Of a stretch of DNA of 64,000 nucleotides, positions 25,421-34,898 are shown piece by piece (position 1 is the stretch's first letter; every line of letters starts with the position of its first letter). Position numbers and translations under genes: made by a program. Under the pieces are notes generated by a model. That model searched no databases. It saw only the letters and a list, made by a program, of their open reading frames with translations, and was not told the origin of the DNA. The DNA lies in assembly GCF_031846245.1 (NCBI RefSeq), contig NZ_JAVRIC010000003.1:124001-188000 (forward strand). The letters are read 5' to 3'. Origin of the DNA: Banduia mediterranea (GTDB lineage Bacteria; Pseudomonadota; Gammaproteobacteria; Nevskiales; Nevskiaceae).

Positions 25421-27733
25421 GTGCGCGCGAGTCCGGCAGGCGGCGAGGCGGAGTCCGCGCAGCTGCACTACCGCACCTGCCATCTGTGCGAGGCGCTGTG
25501 CGGCCTCGCCGTCACGCACGACGGCGCGGGCCGGGTGCTCTCGGTGCGCGGCGACGCGGAAGACCCCTTCAGCCGCGGCCACCTCTGCCCCAAGGGCGTG
25601 GCCCTGGCTGACCTGCAGGACGACCCCGACCGCCTGCGCCGGCCGCTGCGGCGCCAGGGCGAGCGCTGGGTGGAGATCGGCTGGGACGAGGCCTTCGAGA
25701 TCGCCGAGCGCGAATTGCGGCGGGTGCGCCGCGCGCATGGCGACGATGCGCTGGCCACCTACACCGGCAACCCGACGGCGCATAATACCGGCGCGCTGCT
25801 GCTGCTGGCGCCGTTCCTGGCCGCCGCGCGCACGCGCAACCGCTACAGCGCGCGCAGCATCGACCAGTTGCCGAACATGGTGGTCAACCGCTGGATGTTC
25901 GGCAATTCGGCGCTGTTCCCGATCCCCGACCTGGATCGCTGCGACTTCCTGCTGATGTTGGGCGCCAACCCGGCCATGTCGCAGGGCAGCATCTGCGCGG
26001 CCGGCGATTTCATGGGCCGGCTCGCCGCCCTGCGTGCGCGCGGCGGCCGCGTGGTGCTGGTGGACCCGCGTCGCAACGAAACCGCCGGCAAGGTCGATGA
26101 GCACCGGTTCATCCGCCCGGGCGCCGACGTGTTCCTGCTCGGCGCGATGATCCACACCCTGTTCGCCGAAGGGCGGGTCCGTCTCGACCGTCTGGCCGCG
26201 TTTACCGACGGCGTGGAGGCCCTGCGCGCGGCGCTTGCCGAATTCACGCCGGAAGCCGCGGCCGTGCCCACCGGCATCGCCGCCGCCGACATTCGCGCGC
26301 TGGCGCACGAGTTCGCCTCTGCGCCGCGCGCGGGTTGCTACGGACGCATCGGCACCTGTCTGCAGGACTACGGCGGTCTCACCGCCTGGCTGATCAACGC
26401 GCTCAACGTGCTCAGCGGCAATCTCGACCGCGAGGGCGGGGTGATGTTCACCCACCCGGCCATCGACCTCGCCGGGCTGGCGGCGGCCAGCGCCGCCACG
26501 CGCGGCAGCTTCGATACCTACCGCTCGCGCGTGCGCGGCCTGCCCGAGTTCATGGGCGAACTGCCGGTGGCGGTGCTGGCCGAGGAGATGCTCACGCCGG
26601 GGCCGGGCCGGATCCGCGCGCTGGTCACGTTTTCCGGCAACCCGGTGCTGTCCACGCCGGATGGACGCCGGCTGGAGCAGGCGCTGGCGGGCCTGGATTT
26701 CATGGTCAGCGTGGACGCCTACCTCAACGAGACCACGCGCCACGCGCATCTGATCCTGCCGCCCGCCGGGCCGTTGGAGCGCCCGCACTACGCGCTGGCG
26801 CTCAACCTGGTGGCGGTGCGTAACGTCGCCAAGTACTCGCCGCCGCTGCTGCCCAAGGCCGCGGACGCGCGCCACGACTGGCAGATCCTGCTCGAACTCG
26901 CCGTGCGCCTGGGTTCGCGCGGGCGGCTGGATCGCGCGCTGTGGCGCGGTGTGCAGGCGCTGGTGGAACGCTTGGGCGTGGAGGGCCTGCTGGACCTGCT
27001 GCTGCGCGCCGGACCCTACGGTGGCTTGCCCGCCGGCCTCGCGGCGCCGCTGGACGCGCTGCGCGGGTTTCTGTTCGAGGGCCGGCTCGGCGCTGCGCTG
27101 CTGCGCCGGGGCGCGGGTCTGGCCCCGCTGCTGCGCGCGCAATCCGGCTTCAGCGGCACGCGCCGCGGCCTGAACCTGGACACCCTGCGCCAGCACCCGC
27201 ACGGTCTGGATTTGGGCCCGCTGCGACCGTCCCTGCCGGGCAAGCTGTGTACGCCCGGGCGCCGCATTGCGCTGGCGCCGCCGCCGCTGCTCGCCGACCT
27301 GCCGCGCGCCGCCGTCGCGCTGCGCCGTCCGCTGCCGTCGGGACTGGTGCTGATCGGCCGGCGTCACCTGCGCAGCAACAATTCCTGGATGCACAACGCG
27401 CCGCGGCTGGTGAAAGGCCCGTCGCGCTGCACGCTGATGATGCATCCCGACGATGCGCACGCTGCGGGCGTTACTGACGGCCAGTCGGCGAGGGTGTCGT
27501 CGTCGGTGGGCAGCATCGAGCTGCCGGTGCGCCTCACGTCGGAGATGATGCCGGGCGTGGTCTGCGCGCCGCACGGTTTCGGCCACGACCGGCCGGGCAC
27601 GCGGTTGAGGGTCGCAAGCCGCTTGGCGGCCGGCGCCAGCCTCAACGACATCACTGACGCTGCCCGCGTCGATCCGCTCACCGGCGTGGCGGCGGTCAAC
27701 GCGCTGCCGGTGACGGTGACGGCCTGCCCATGA
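25421..27733 (+). CDS. Molybdopterin-dependent oxidoreductase, 4Fe-4S type
   Basis: A 770-residue protein of the DMSO-reductase superfamily. An N-terminal 4Fe-4S site is formed by Cys20, Cys23, Cys27 and Cys56 (HLCEALC then HLCPKG). Molybdopterin-domain motifs follow: YTGNPTAHNTGALL, MLGANPAMSQGSI and DPRRNETAGKVDEH. The C-terminal MGD-binding domain has HLRSNNSWMHNAPRLVKG and APHGFGHDRPGTRL. There is no Tat signal, so it acts in the cytosol. No Cys or Sec is obvious at the usual Mo-ligand place (LPNMVVNRWMFG), as in some other members. Start at GTG 25421 is chosen because the Fe-S domain begins soon after and upstream sequence belongs to the hydrolase. Its presence in an acyl-CoA operon is unusual. 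Confidence 0.88.
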   Translation: MRASPAGGEAESAQLHYRTCHLCEALCGLAVTHDGAGRVLSVRGDAEDPFSRGHLCPKGVALADLQDDPDRLRRPLRRQGERWVEIGWDEAFEIAERELRRVRRAHGDDALATYTGNPTAHNTGALLLLAPFLAAARTRNRYSARSIDQLPNMVVNRWMFGNSALFPIPDLDRCDFLLMLGANPAMSQGSICAAGDFMGRLAALRARGGRVVLVDPRRNETAGKVDEHRFIRPGADVFLLGAMIHTLFAEGRVRLDRLAAFTDGVEALRAALAEFTPEAAAVPTGIAAADIRALAHEFASAPRAGCYGRIGTCLQDYGGLTAWLINALNVLSGNLDREGGVMFTHPAIDLAGLAAASAATRGSFDTYRSRVRGLPEFMGELPVAVLAEEMLTPGPGRIRALVTFSGNPVLSTPDGRRLEQALAGLDFMVSVDAYLNETTRHAHLILPPAGPLERPHYALALNLVAVRNVAKYSPPLLPKAADARHDWQILLELAVRLGSRGRLDRALWRGVQALVERLGVEGLLDLLLRAGPYGGLPAGLAAPLDALRGFLFEGRLGAALLRRGAGLAPLLRAQSGFSGTRRGLNLDTLRQHPHGLDLGPLRPSLPGKLCTPGRRIALAPPPLLADLPRAAVALRRPLPSGLVLIGRRHLRSNNSWMHNAPRLVKGPSRCTLMMHPDDAHAAGVTDGQSARVSSSVGSIELPVRLTSEMMPGVVCAPHGFGHDRPGTRLRVASRLAAGASLNDITDAARVDPLTGVAAVNALPVTVTACP

Positions 27734-27739
27734 GCGCCG

Positions 27740-28081
27740 TCACGGCAAAGCCAGCACACGTGACAGCGCATCGGCCAGGCCGCGCTGCACGGTGCAGTCG
27801 GAAAAGTCGAGCAGCATGTGCAGCGACAGGCCCAGACCGACCAGCCGCGTCGCCGGCCATGCGGCCAGGCCCAGCCACAGCAGGATCGCCGGCCAGGTGT
27901 GCAGTGGATGAAAGCCGATGCTGCAGCGCTTGGGGTCGGCGAGCAGATGGTCAAGGTCCACGGCCATGGTCGCCATCATGACCAGGAAGGCGCGACGCCA
28001 CTGCCGGCGAAAGAACAGCAGGGCAACGACGGCCGGAACGGCCACGTGCAGCACCATGTGCAGGAGGGAGGCTAGCGACAT
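27740..28081 (-). CDS. DUF6122-like small membrane protein
   Basis: A 113-residue, very hydrophobic protein with about three to four membrane segments (ASLLHMVLHVAVPAVVALLF, FLVMMATMAVDLDHLLA, WPAILLWLGLAAW, LGLSLHMLLDF). Conserved-looking polar motifs are LHMVLH, VDLDHLLADP and GFHPLHTWP, with Asp/His pairs that recall metal-dependent membrane hydrolase-like families such as DUF6122. It is convergent with the molybdopterin gene (6 bp apart) and faces away from the SDR 48 bp away, so it interrupts the plus-strand operon. A much longer in-frame antisense reading extends over the SDR and ACAD genes; I take only the part after the ATG at 28081 as real. Confidence 0.75.
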   Translation of the reverse strand: MSLASLLHMVLHVAVPAVVALLFFRRQWRRAFLVMMATMAVDLDHLLADPKRCSIGFHPLHTWPAILLWLGLAAWPATRLVGLGLSLHMLLDFSDCTVQRGLADALSRVLALP

Positions 28082-28129
28082 GAACGTGGGACAGGGCGGG
28101 GCGGGCCGACACTGTAAAGGGCTTGCGCG

Positions 28130-28996
28130 ATGAGTTATCGCTCCGCGCTGCGCCCCGGGCTGTTCGACGGCCAGGTGATGCTGATCACCGGCGGCGGCTC
28201 CGGCATCGGCCGCTGCACCGCGCACGAGCTGGCAGCGCTGGGCGCCACCGTGGTGCTCGCCGGCCGCAAGGCGGAAAAGCTGGAGCGCGTGCGCGCCGAG
28301 ATCGAAGCGCAAGGCGGGCGCGCCGACACGCGCGTGATCGACATCCGCGAGGGCGAAGCGGTGCGTGAGGGCATCGCGTCCGTGCTCGCTGCACACGGCC
28401 GCATCGACGGCCTGGTCAACAACGCCGGCGGCCAGTTTCCGGGCCCGCTGCGTGATTGCAGTGACAAGGGCTGGGACGCGGTGATCCGCAACAACCTCAA
28501 CGGCGGCTTCCGCATGATGCGCGAGGTCTACACGCAGTGGATGGAGGCGCACGGCGGAGCCATCGTCAACGTGGTGGCCTGCGTGGATTTCGGCATGCCC
28601 AACATGGGGCACACCGGCGCGGCGCGCGCCGGCATGATCAACCTCACGCAGACCGCCGCGCTGGAATGGGTACACCGCGGCGTGCGCGTGAATGCGGTGG
28701 CGCCGGGGTCCGTCGCCACCAGCGGGATGGCCACCTACGACCCCGGCTTTCAGCAGCGCCTGAAGGCGCGGCGCCGGCACATCCCCTACCAGCGCATGGG
28801 CACCGAGGCCGAGGTGTCCTCCGCCATCTGCTTCCTGCTCGGCGAGTCCGCCGCCTACATCAGCGGCGCGGTGCTGCCGGTGGACGGTGCACTGCGCCTG
28901 GCCAAGCACCTCTGGCCGGTGCCGGAACACGCCAGCCAGCCCGCCTACGACCCCTTCGGTCGCAGCGAGCTTCCCGATTTTCTCAAGCCCACCTGA
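28130..28996 (+). CDS. Short-chain dehydrogenase/reductase, PECR/AtuB-like
   Basis: A 288-residue SDR with a complete nucleotide-binding loop (TGGGSGIG, residues 20-27) and NNAG (97-100). In the active-site region it reads HTGAARAGMINLTQTAALEW (residues 161-180). The overall pattern matches trans-2-enoyl-CoA reductase PECR and the citronellol-route SDRs, which have HSGAARAG there. The catalytic Tyr/Lys pair of SDRs is not present: PECR has YNLTK where this has INLTQ. So it may act on NAD(P) substrates by another residue set or be impaired. After 48 bp in which no promoter stands out, it begins the last pair of the plus-strand block with the ACAD 39 bp downstream. Confidence 0.88.
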   Translation: MSYRSALRPGLFDGQVMLITGGGSGIGRCTAHELAALGATVVLAGRKAEKLERVRAEIEAQGGRADTRVIDIREGEAVREGIASVLAAHGRIDGLVNNAGGQFPGPLRDCSDKGWDAVIRNNLNGGFRMMREVYTQWMEAHGGAIVNVVACVDFGMPNMGHTGAARAGMINLTQTAALEWVHRGVRVNAVAPGSVATSGMATYDPGFQQRLKARRRHIPYQRMGTEAEVSSAICFLLGESAAYISGAVLPVDGALRLAKHLWPVPEHASQPAYDPFGRSELPDFLKPT

Positions 28997-29035
28997 ACAC
29001 CCGCAAGCCGGCTCGAATGAGCCCGGAGGAGCCCC

Positions 29036-30172
29036 ATGGATTTTTCCTTCACCCCGCAACAGGAAATGCTGCGCGATACCGTCCGCCGCTTCTGCCAGAC
29101 CGAGATCGCGCCGCTGGTGCGCGAGTGCGACGATGCCGAGCACTTCCCCAAGCACATCTTTCGCAAGTGGGGTGAGCTGGGCCTGATCGGCGTGCGCTAT
29201 CCCGAGGCCGATGGCGGCTCGGGCTTCGACAAGGTGGGCGAGTGCCTGGTGCGCGAGGAGATGAGCCGCGTCAGCCAGGCGTTTTCCTCGACCTGGTCGG
29301 TCAACGCGCACATGGGGATATGGCCGATCTGGAAGATCGGCACCGCGCGGCAGAAGGAGAAATACTTCGCCCCGACGCTGCGCGGCGAGAAGGTCTCGGC
29401 CTTCGGCCTGAGCGAGCCGGACGGCGGCTCCAACATTCGCGCACTGACCACCAAGGCGACGCGCTGCGACGGCGGTTGGCGCATCAGCGGCGCCAAAACC
29501 TACATCACCAATTCGCCTTTCGCGGATTTCATGCTGCTGGCCGCGCGTACCGCGCCGGAACTCAAGCCCGAGTCGGTGAGCCTGTTCATCGTCGACCTGC
29601 CCGATCCCGCGGTGGGCATCCACAAGCTGGACAAGGAAGGCATCCGCGCCTCCGAAACCGGCCTGCTGCACATCGACAACCTGTTCGTGCCCGAGCAGAA
29701 CCTGCTGGCCGAGCGCCTCGGCACCTATCCGGTGATCCTGGAATCGCTGTCCGAGAACCGCGTCGGCGTGGCGGCCAACTGCGTGGGCATGGCGCAGGGC
29801 GCGCTCGATGCCGCAGTGGCCTACGCGCGCGACCGCAAGGTGGGCGGAAAGCGTATCGGCGAGTACCAGGCCATCGCCCACAAGCTCGCCGACATGGCGG
29901 CCGACATCGAGGCCGCGCGCTGGCTGGTGTACTACGGCGCCTGGCGCATCGACCAGAACACGCTCGACGCCGCCACTGCGGCCAAGGTCAAACTGGTGGC
30001 CAGCGAAACCGCCGTGCGCGTCACCGAGCAGGCGATCCGCATCCACGGCGGGGCCGGCATCATGCGCGACTACCCGGTAGGCCGCTTCCACCGCGACGCG
30101 CTGGTCTACGTGATCGGCGAGGGCACCAGTGAGATCCAGCGCAACATCATCGCTCGCAGCCTGGCGCTTTGA
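29036..30172 (+). CDS. Acyl-CoA dehydrogenase (AtuD/citronellyl-CoA dehydrogenase-like)
   Basis: A 378-residue ACAD of normal length. The flavin/substrate motifs are [20 protein letters not shown] and [18 protein letters not shown]. The C-terminal catalytic Glu is in [20 protein letters not shown]. It introduces the 2,3 double bond before carboxylation; in the atu cluster AtuD does this to citronellyl-CoA, so that is a reasonable analogy but not proof. The ATG has GGAGGAG seven bases upstream. A GC hairpin 5 bp after the stop probably ends the long plus-strand transcript. Confidence 0.93.
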   Translation: MDFSFTPQQEMLRDTVRRFCQTEIAPLVRECDDAEHFPKHIFRKWGELGLIGVRYPEADGGSGFDKVGECLVREEMSRVSQAFSSTWSVNAHMGIWPIWKIGTARQKEKYFAPTLRGEKVSAFGLSEPDGGSNIRALTTKATRCDGGWRISGAKTYITNSPFADFMLLAARTAPELKPESVSLFIVDLPDPAVGIHKLDKEGIRASETGLLHIDNLFVPEQNLLAERLGTYPVILESLSENRVGVAANCVGMAQGALDAAVAYARDRKVGGKRIGEYQAIAHKLADMAADIEAARWLVYYGAWRIDQNTLDAATAAKVKLVASETAVRVTEQAIRIHGGAGIMRDYPVGRFHRDALVYVIGEGTSEIQRNIIARSLAL

Positions 30173-30176
30173 GCCG

Positions 30177-30193
30177 CTGCGCCGTTGGCGCAG
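30177..30193 (+). terminator. GC-rich hairpin after the 20-kb operon
   Basis: CTGCGCC-GTT-GGCGCAG forms a perfect 7-bp stem with a 3-base loop starting 5 bp after the ACAD stop. There is no U-tract, so termination may be weak or factor-assisted. Confidence 0.4.
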
Positions 30194-30343
30194 GCGCGGC
30201 GATTAAGGCCCAAGCGCAGCGCTCGCCTCGGGGACCACCTCTACGCGCCCGCCATTGAAGTGCACTCCCGCCGGTCGGCCTTCCGCCAATGCGGGGCGAA
30301 GCGCTCGGTGGCGACACGCGCGGTAACATGGCAGCGGTCGCGG

Positions 30344-30372
30344 CTCACAATCTAACGGCTGTTAGGTAAACT
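30344..30372 (+). promoter_or_regulatory. Promoter with TCTAAC-N4-GTTAGG operator ahead of the RND pump
   Basis: CTCACA (30344-30349) and TAAACT (30367-30372) make a plausible -35/-10 pair with 17-bp spacing. The spacer holds TCTAAC-GGCT-GTTAGG (30351-30366), matching the inverted repeats at 6154-6169 and 55420-55435 with one outer mismatch. A dimeric repressor bound here would block RNA polymerase. The gene-free stretch 30194-30343 shows nothing else recognisable; 30373-30483 is the untranslated leader of the pump genes. Confidence 0.6.
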
Positions 30373-30483
30373 GACGCATCCCGACCGAAGCGGCCACCAT
30401 GCACTGATCGATGCGTCATGGCGAAGGTGAATCGGCGTCAGTGCGAGTCAGGGGTCTTGTCGACAATAGAGGGCGGGCAGGCG

Positions 30484-31608
30484 ATGGCGGTTGAGACGAG
30501 TCATGGGGGGGGCGGGGGCGGCGCGGCGGCGGTTTTCGCGGTGCTGGTCGGACTGGCAGTGGGCGCTTGCGGCGGGGGCCAACCCCAGGTGCATGCCCCT
30601 CCCGTGGCCGAGGTCCAGGCGCGGACGGTGACGGTCGCGCCGCGACCGGTGCCCTTGCTCTACAGCGTCACCGGGACAGTCGTGTCCGACGAGCGGGTGG
30701 AGATCGGCTCGCGGGTCGCGGCTTATGTCCGCAGCCTGGACGTGCGCGAAGGCCAGCGCGTGGCGCCCAACGACCTCGTGGCGACGCTCGACAGCAAGGA
30801 TGTCGACGCGGCTCTGCGGGTAGCGGAAGCGGATCGCGCGCGCGCGCGCGCCGCGCTGCACGACGCCACGCGCGACCTGGAAGTCAGCCAGAACCTGTTC
30901 GCCCGCGCGGCGGTCGCCGAAGTCCAGGTGCGCAAGGCGCGTCTGCTGTGGGAGGCGGCCTCGGAGGCTCTGGCCGCCGCCGAAGCGGCGGTGGACCGGG
31001 CGGGGGCGGAGCGCCAGTACGTGCGCATCGTGAGCCCGGTAGCGGGCGTGGTGGTGGCGCGGCATCGCCGGGAGGGCGATCTGGCCTCGCCCGGCATGCC
31101 GCTGGTCACCGTGGAATCCGACACCGCCCTGCTGTTCGAGACCTATGTCTCCGAGCAGCGCATCCAGACAATCAGCGCCGGTGACGCGGTGAAACTGCAG
31201 ATTGACGCGCTGGGCCGGGTACTCGAAGGCCGCGTGCTGCGCGTGGTGCCCTCCGGCAATCCGGCCACGCGCGGGTTTCGAGTCAAGATTTCAGTGCCCG
31301 AAGGCGCAGGCTTGCTGCCGGGCATGTTCGGTCGCGCGCAGTTCACGGTGGGCGAGCAGTCCGCCATCGTGGTGCCGACGCCGGCCATGGTGGATCTCGG
31401 CGGGCTGCGCGGCGTGTTCGTGGTCGATGAGCAGGACCTGGCACATTTCCGCTGGCTGCGCACCGAGCACGCGGTGCCGGGCGGGGTGATGGCGCCGGCC
31501 GGGCTCGAAGCCGGGGAGCGCATCGTGCTCGACCCGCCTGCGGGGCTGCGCGAGGGTGATCGGATTGTCCCGCCCGCGGCGCCCCCGGCAGCCGCAGCGA
31601 AGGCCTGA
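30484..31608 (+). CDS. RND efflux periplasmic adaptor (membrane fusion lipoprotein)
   Basis: A 374-residue HlyD/AcrA-type adaptor. A lipoprotein signal ends at LAVGACGGG, so it is probably anchored in the inner-membrane outer leaflet. The biotinyl/lipoyl half-motifs (GSRVAAYVRSLDVREGQRV and RIVSPVAGVVVARHRREGD) flank a coiled-coil hairpin rich in Ala/Arg/Glu (ALRVAEADRARARAALHD). It links the RND pump to an outer-membrane channel; no TolC-type gene is adjacent. I chose ATG 30484 because the signal peptide begins there; an in-frame ATG at 30418 adds an unlikely extension. Its stop is 1 bp before the pump gene. Confidence 0.92.
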   Translation: MAVETSHGGGGGGAAAVFAVLVGLAVGACGGGQPQVHAPPVAEVQARTVTVAPRPVPLLYSVTGTVVSDERVEIGSRVAAYVRSLDVREGQRVAPNDLVATLDSKDVDAALRVAEADRARARAALHDATRDLEVSQNLFARAAVAEVQVRKARLLWEAASEALAAAEAAVDRAGAERQYVRIVSPVAGVVVARHRREGDLASPGMPLVTVESDTALLFETYVSEQRIQTISAGDAVKLQIDALGRVLEGRVLRVVPSGNPATRGFRVKISVPEGAGLLPGMFGRAQFTVGEQSAIVVPTPAMVDLGGLRGVFVVDEQDLAHFRWLRTEHAVPGGVMAPAGLEAGERIVLDPPAGLREGDRIVPPAAPPAAAAKA

Positions 31609-31609
31609 C

Positions 31610-34600
31610 ATGAGCGAGCAGCGAATGAACATTGCCGGTTGGCTGGCCGGCGCCTTCGTGCAGTCCAAGCTCACGCCTGTGCTGGTGCTGGCGGTGTTGT
31701 TGCTCGGCGTCTACGCCGCGCTCACCACACCGCGCGAGGAAAATCCCCAGATCGTGGTGCCGGGCGCGGTGGTGCGCTTCGTGCTGCCCGGCAGCACGCC
31801 GCTGGAAATGGAGCGCCTGATCGTCGCGCCCATGGAAGGGCATCTGCGTGAGATCGATGGCGTGGAGCACAGCTACGCCATGGCGGGCGAGGGTGTGGGG
31901 TTCGTGCAGCTGCAGTTTTACGTGGGGGAGGACGAGGACGTGGCCATCCAGCGCGTGCTGGAGCGCGTTGCGGCGTACCGGGACACGCTGCCGGCCGGCA
32001 CGCTGGAGCCGGTGGTGCAGCGGGTGGACGTGGATGACGTGCCCATCGTCACCATCACCCTGGCTTCGGCGATCTACGACGACTACGCCTTGCGCCGCGT
32101 GGCCGAGCGCATGGCCGAGCGCCTGAGCACGCTGGAGCATGTGTCGGTCACCTCGGTCCACGGCGGCCGCGAGCGCGAGATCCGGCTGAACCTGGATCCG
32201 GCGCGGATGCAGGCCTATGGTCTGACGCTGGGCGACGGCATCGCGATGGTACGCGCCTCCAATCTGTCGGCGCGGGTCGGAGAGTCGGTTAGCGGCGGCG
32301 AACGCCAGGACGTGTACCTCAAGGGCCATTTCACCTCGGTCGAAGCCGTCCGCCGGATGCCGCTGGGTGAGGTCGGCGGCCAGATGATCTACCTGGAGGA
32401 TATCGGCGAGGTGGTGGACGGCCCGCCCGACGATCCCGGTTTCCTGACCCGCCTGGGCTTCGGCTATGCCGACGCGCGCGGCGCTGCCGCCGCCACGCGT
32501 GGCGAACTGGCGGCGGTGACGATCGCGGTGGCCAAGAAACCGAACGTGAATTCGGTGGTGGTGGCCGACTCCGTGCTGGCGATGATCGAGCAGATGCGGG
32601 CGCGATTCGTGCCGGCCGGGGTCGAGGTGGTCACCACCCGCAACGACGGGCTGGAGGCCGATCACACGGTCGACAAGCTGTTGTTCGACCTTGCCGTTGC
32701 CGTGAGCGCGGTGATGCTGGTGCTGATCCCCTTCCTCGGCCTGCGACAGGCGCTGATCGTCTGCGTCTCGGTGCCGCTGGTGCTGAGCCTGACCGTGGCG
32801 ATGGACGGCCTGCTGGGCGTGACGATCAACCGCATCTCGCTGTTCGCGCTGATTCTCGCTTTGGGCATGCTGGTGGACGACGCCATCGTGGTGATCGAGA
32901 ACATTCACCGCCACTACGAGCACGGCACGTCCGACCCGGTGCGCACGGCCGTGATCGCCGCCAACGAGATCGGCAAGCCCACCACTATGGCCACGGTCAC
33001 CATCGTGCTGGTCTTCGCCTCGTTGCAGATTCTCACCGGCATGAACGGAGCCTTTTTCGAGGACATCTCCTTCAACGTGTCAGTGGCCATCGCCTGTTCT
33101 CTGGTGGCCGCCTACATCGTGGTGCCCTGGGCCTGCGCGCGTTGGCTCAGGCCGCACGCCGCTGCCCATCATGAAGCGGCAGAGCAGCAGTCGGCTTGGC
33201 TGCACCGCAACTACGAGCGCCTGATCTCGCCCCTGATCCGCGATCGGCGCCGGCTGCGTGTGGCGAGGATTCTGGTGGTGCTGGCGATGATCGGCTCCTT
33301 CAGCATGCCCGTATGGCAGTTCGTGCGGCCACAGGGCCCGGCGGGACCGCTCTCCTGGGGCGGCGTGGGCATCGCCATCATGCCCAAGGACGACCGCAAC
33401 ACCTTCGCCATCACCCTCGACCTGCCGGAGAACGTGCCGGTCGAGACCACTGACCGGGTGGCGCGCGAGTTCGGCCGGATCGTCGCGCGGCATCCGCAGG
33501 TGAGCCACTACCTGAGCTTCGTCGGCCGGCCCGGCGTGGTGGATTTTTCCTCGCAGGTGAGCGGCGGCAGCAACCGCTTCGGGCCGAACATGGCGGAGAT
33601 CCGCGTCAACCTCGTCGACAAGTCGCTGCGCGGGCCGACGTCGATGCGCGTGGTGGAAGAACTGCGCGAGGCCACCGCAGGGCTGCGCGCGCGGTATCCC
33701 GACATGGACGTGCGCTTCCAGGAATCGCCGCCCGGTCCGCCGACCCGTGCCACCCTGATGGCGAATATCCATGGCAGCGACCCGGAAACGCTGCACCAGT
33801 TGTCGGCGCTGGTGAAGCAGCGTTTCGGCCAGACCTGGGGCGTGATCGACCTGTTCGATTCCGAGCCGGCGGACACGCAGCAGATCGACATCGTCGTCGA
33901 CAAGGACAAGGCCCTGCTGTCGGGCGTGACCACCGCGGACATCGAACAGACCGTGCGCGTGCTGATGAGCGGCATGGTGGTTTCTGAAGCGCGTCTTCCG
34001 GGCGAACTGCGGCCGGTGCCGATCCGCGTCGAAGTGCCGCGCGAAGCCCGTATCGATCCGCTGCGCCTGGCCAACACCTTCGTCAAGAACCGCGCCGGCG
34101 ATCCGGTTCCGCTATCGGAACTCACGCGCGTGGAACGGCGCCCGAGCCATCGGCCGATCCAGCGCAAGGACAACGAGCGCGTGACCTACGTTGGCGGCAA
34201 CGTCAGCAATGCCACCGCCGTCGTCAATGTCATCATGGACCTGCACCGCGACCTCGACGGCCAGCAGATGGCGGGCGTCACGCTGCGCACCGGCAACATG
34301 ACCCTCAACAACCAGACCCCGGACACCATTGCCGGCTACGAACTGCTGTGGGATGGCGAGATGCGCCTCACGCTCGACGCTGCGCGCGAAATGGGCGCCA
34401 TCCTGGGCGTGGTGCTGCTGATCATCTACCTGCTGCTGGTGGCCAACTACCGCTCCTTCAGCCTGCCGCTGATGGGCATGACGGCGATCCCGTTCGGGCT
34501 CATCGGCATCTTTCCAGGACACTGGCTGGTGGGCCTGCCGTTCAGCATGGCCTCGATGATCGGCGTGGTTGCCCTGGCCGGCGTGGTGATCCGCAATTCG

Positions 34601-34897
34601 CTGCTCATCATCGATTTCGTGAACGACTACCAGCGCCAGGGCCGTTCGCTGGAAGAAGCCGTGCGCATGGCCGGGGCCGTGCGCCTGCGGCCCATCGCGC
34701 TCACCGCGCTGACGGTGATCCTGGGCACCCTGGTGTTGTACCGCGACCCGATGTTCTCGGGCCTGGCGACCTCGTTGATCTTCGGCACCCTGGCTTCGAC
34801 CGTCCTGACGCTGCTGCTGCTGCCGCCGCTGTATTACCGGGCGGCGCTGAAGCACCCGGAGTGGGCTCCGCCGGCCGCGGGGCAGACGACGGAGTGA
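31610..34897 (+). CDS. RND (HAE1/AcrB-type) efflux permease
   Basis: A 1095-residue inner-membrane proton-driven pump, full length. After TM1 (LTPVLVLAVLLLGVYAAL) comes the first large periplasmic loop. TM4 carries the proton-relay pair Asp423-Asp424 in LGMLVDDAIVVIENI. The second loop (about residues 580-920) precedes AILGVVLLIIYLLLVANYRSF and the last helices. Such pumps expel hydrophobic compounds. It starts one base after the adaptor stop, so the two are an operon. The shared operator upstream places this pump under the same apparent control as two acyl-CoA operons, suggesting export of a toxic substrate or intermediate. It is convergent with the PQQ dehydrogenase. Confidence 0.95.
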   Translation: MSEQRMNIAGWLAGAFVQSKLTPVLVLAVLLLGVYAALTTPREENPQIVVPGAVVRFVLPGSTPLEMERLIVAPMEGHLREIDGVEHSYAMAGEGVGFVQLQFYVGEDEDVAIQRVLERVAAYRDTLPAGTLEPVVQRVDVDDVPIVTITLASAIYDDYALRRVAERMAERLSTLEHVSVTSVHGGREREIRLNLDPARMQAYGLTLGDGIAMVRASNLSARVGESVSGGERQDVYLKGHFTSVEAVRRMPLGEVGGQMIYLEDIGEVVDGPPDDPGFLTRLGFGYADARGAAAATRGELAAVTIAVAKKPNVNSVVVADSVLAMIEQMRARFVPAGVEVVTTRNDGLEADHTVDKLLFDLAVAVSAVMLVLIPFLGLRQALIVCVSVPLVLSLTVAMDGLLGVTINRISLFALILALGMLVDDAIVVIENIHRHYEHGTSDPVRTAVIAANEIGKPTTMATVTIVLVFASLQILTGMNGAFFEDISFNVSVAIACSLVAAYIVVPWACARWLRPHAAAHHEAAEQQSAWLHRNYERLISPLIRDRRRLRVARILVVLAMIGSFSMPVWQFVRPQGPAGPLSWGGVGIAIMPKDDRNTFAITLDLPENVPVETTDRVAREFGRIVARHPQVSHYLSFVGRPGVVDFSSQVSGGSNRFGPNMAEIRVNLVDKSLRGPTSMRVVEELREATAGLRARYPDMDVRFQESPPGPPTRATLMANIHGSDPETLHQLSALVKQRFGQTWGVIDLFDSEPADTQQIDIVVDKDKALLSGVTTADIEQTVRVLMSGMVVSEARLPGELRPVPIRVEVPREARIDPLRLANTFVKNRAGDPVPLSELTRVERRPSHRPIQRKDNERVTYVGGNVSNATAVVNVIMDLHRDLDGQQMAGVTLRTGNMTLNNQTPDTIAGYELLWDGEMRLTLDAAREMGAILGVVLLIIYLLLVANYRSFSLPLMGMTAIPFGLIGIFPGHWLVGLPFSMASMIGVVALAGVVIRNSLLIIDFVNDYQRQGRSLEEAVRMAGAVRLRPIALTALTVILGTLVLYRDPMFSGLATSLIFGTLASTVLTLLLLPPLYYRAALKHPEWAPPAAGQTTE

Positions 34898-34898
34898 C

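Noticed and set aside
25346-27586. A 746-codon minus-strand frame
   Set aside because: Antisense to the molybdopterin oxidoreductase, with no recognisable domain.
28082-30091. Extension of the DUF6122-like protein to 783 residues
   Set aside because: The extra part lies antisense to the SDR and ACAD genes; only the C-terminal 113 residues have membrane-protein character and a plausible ATG.
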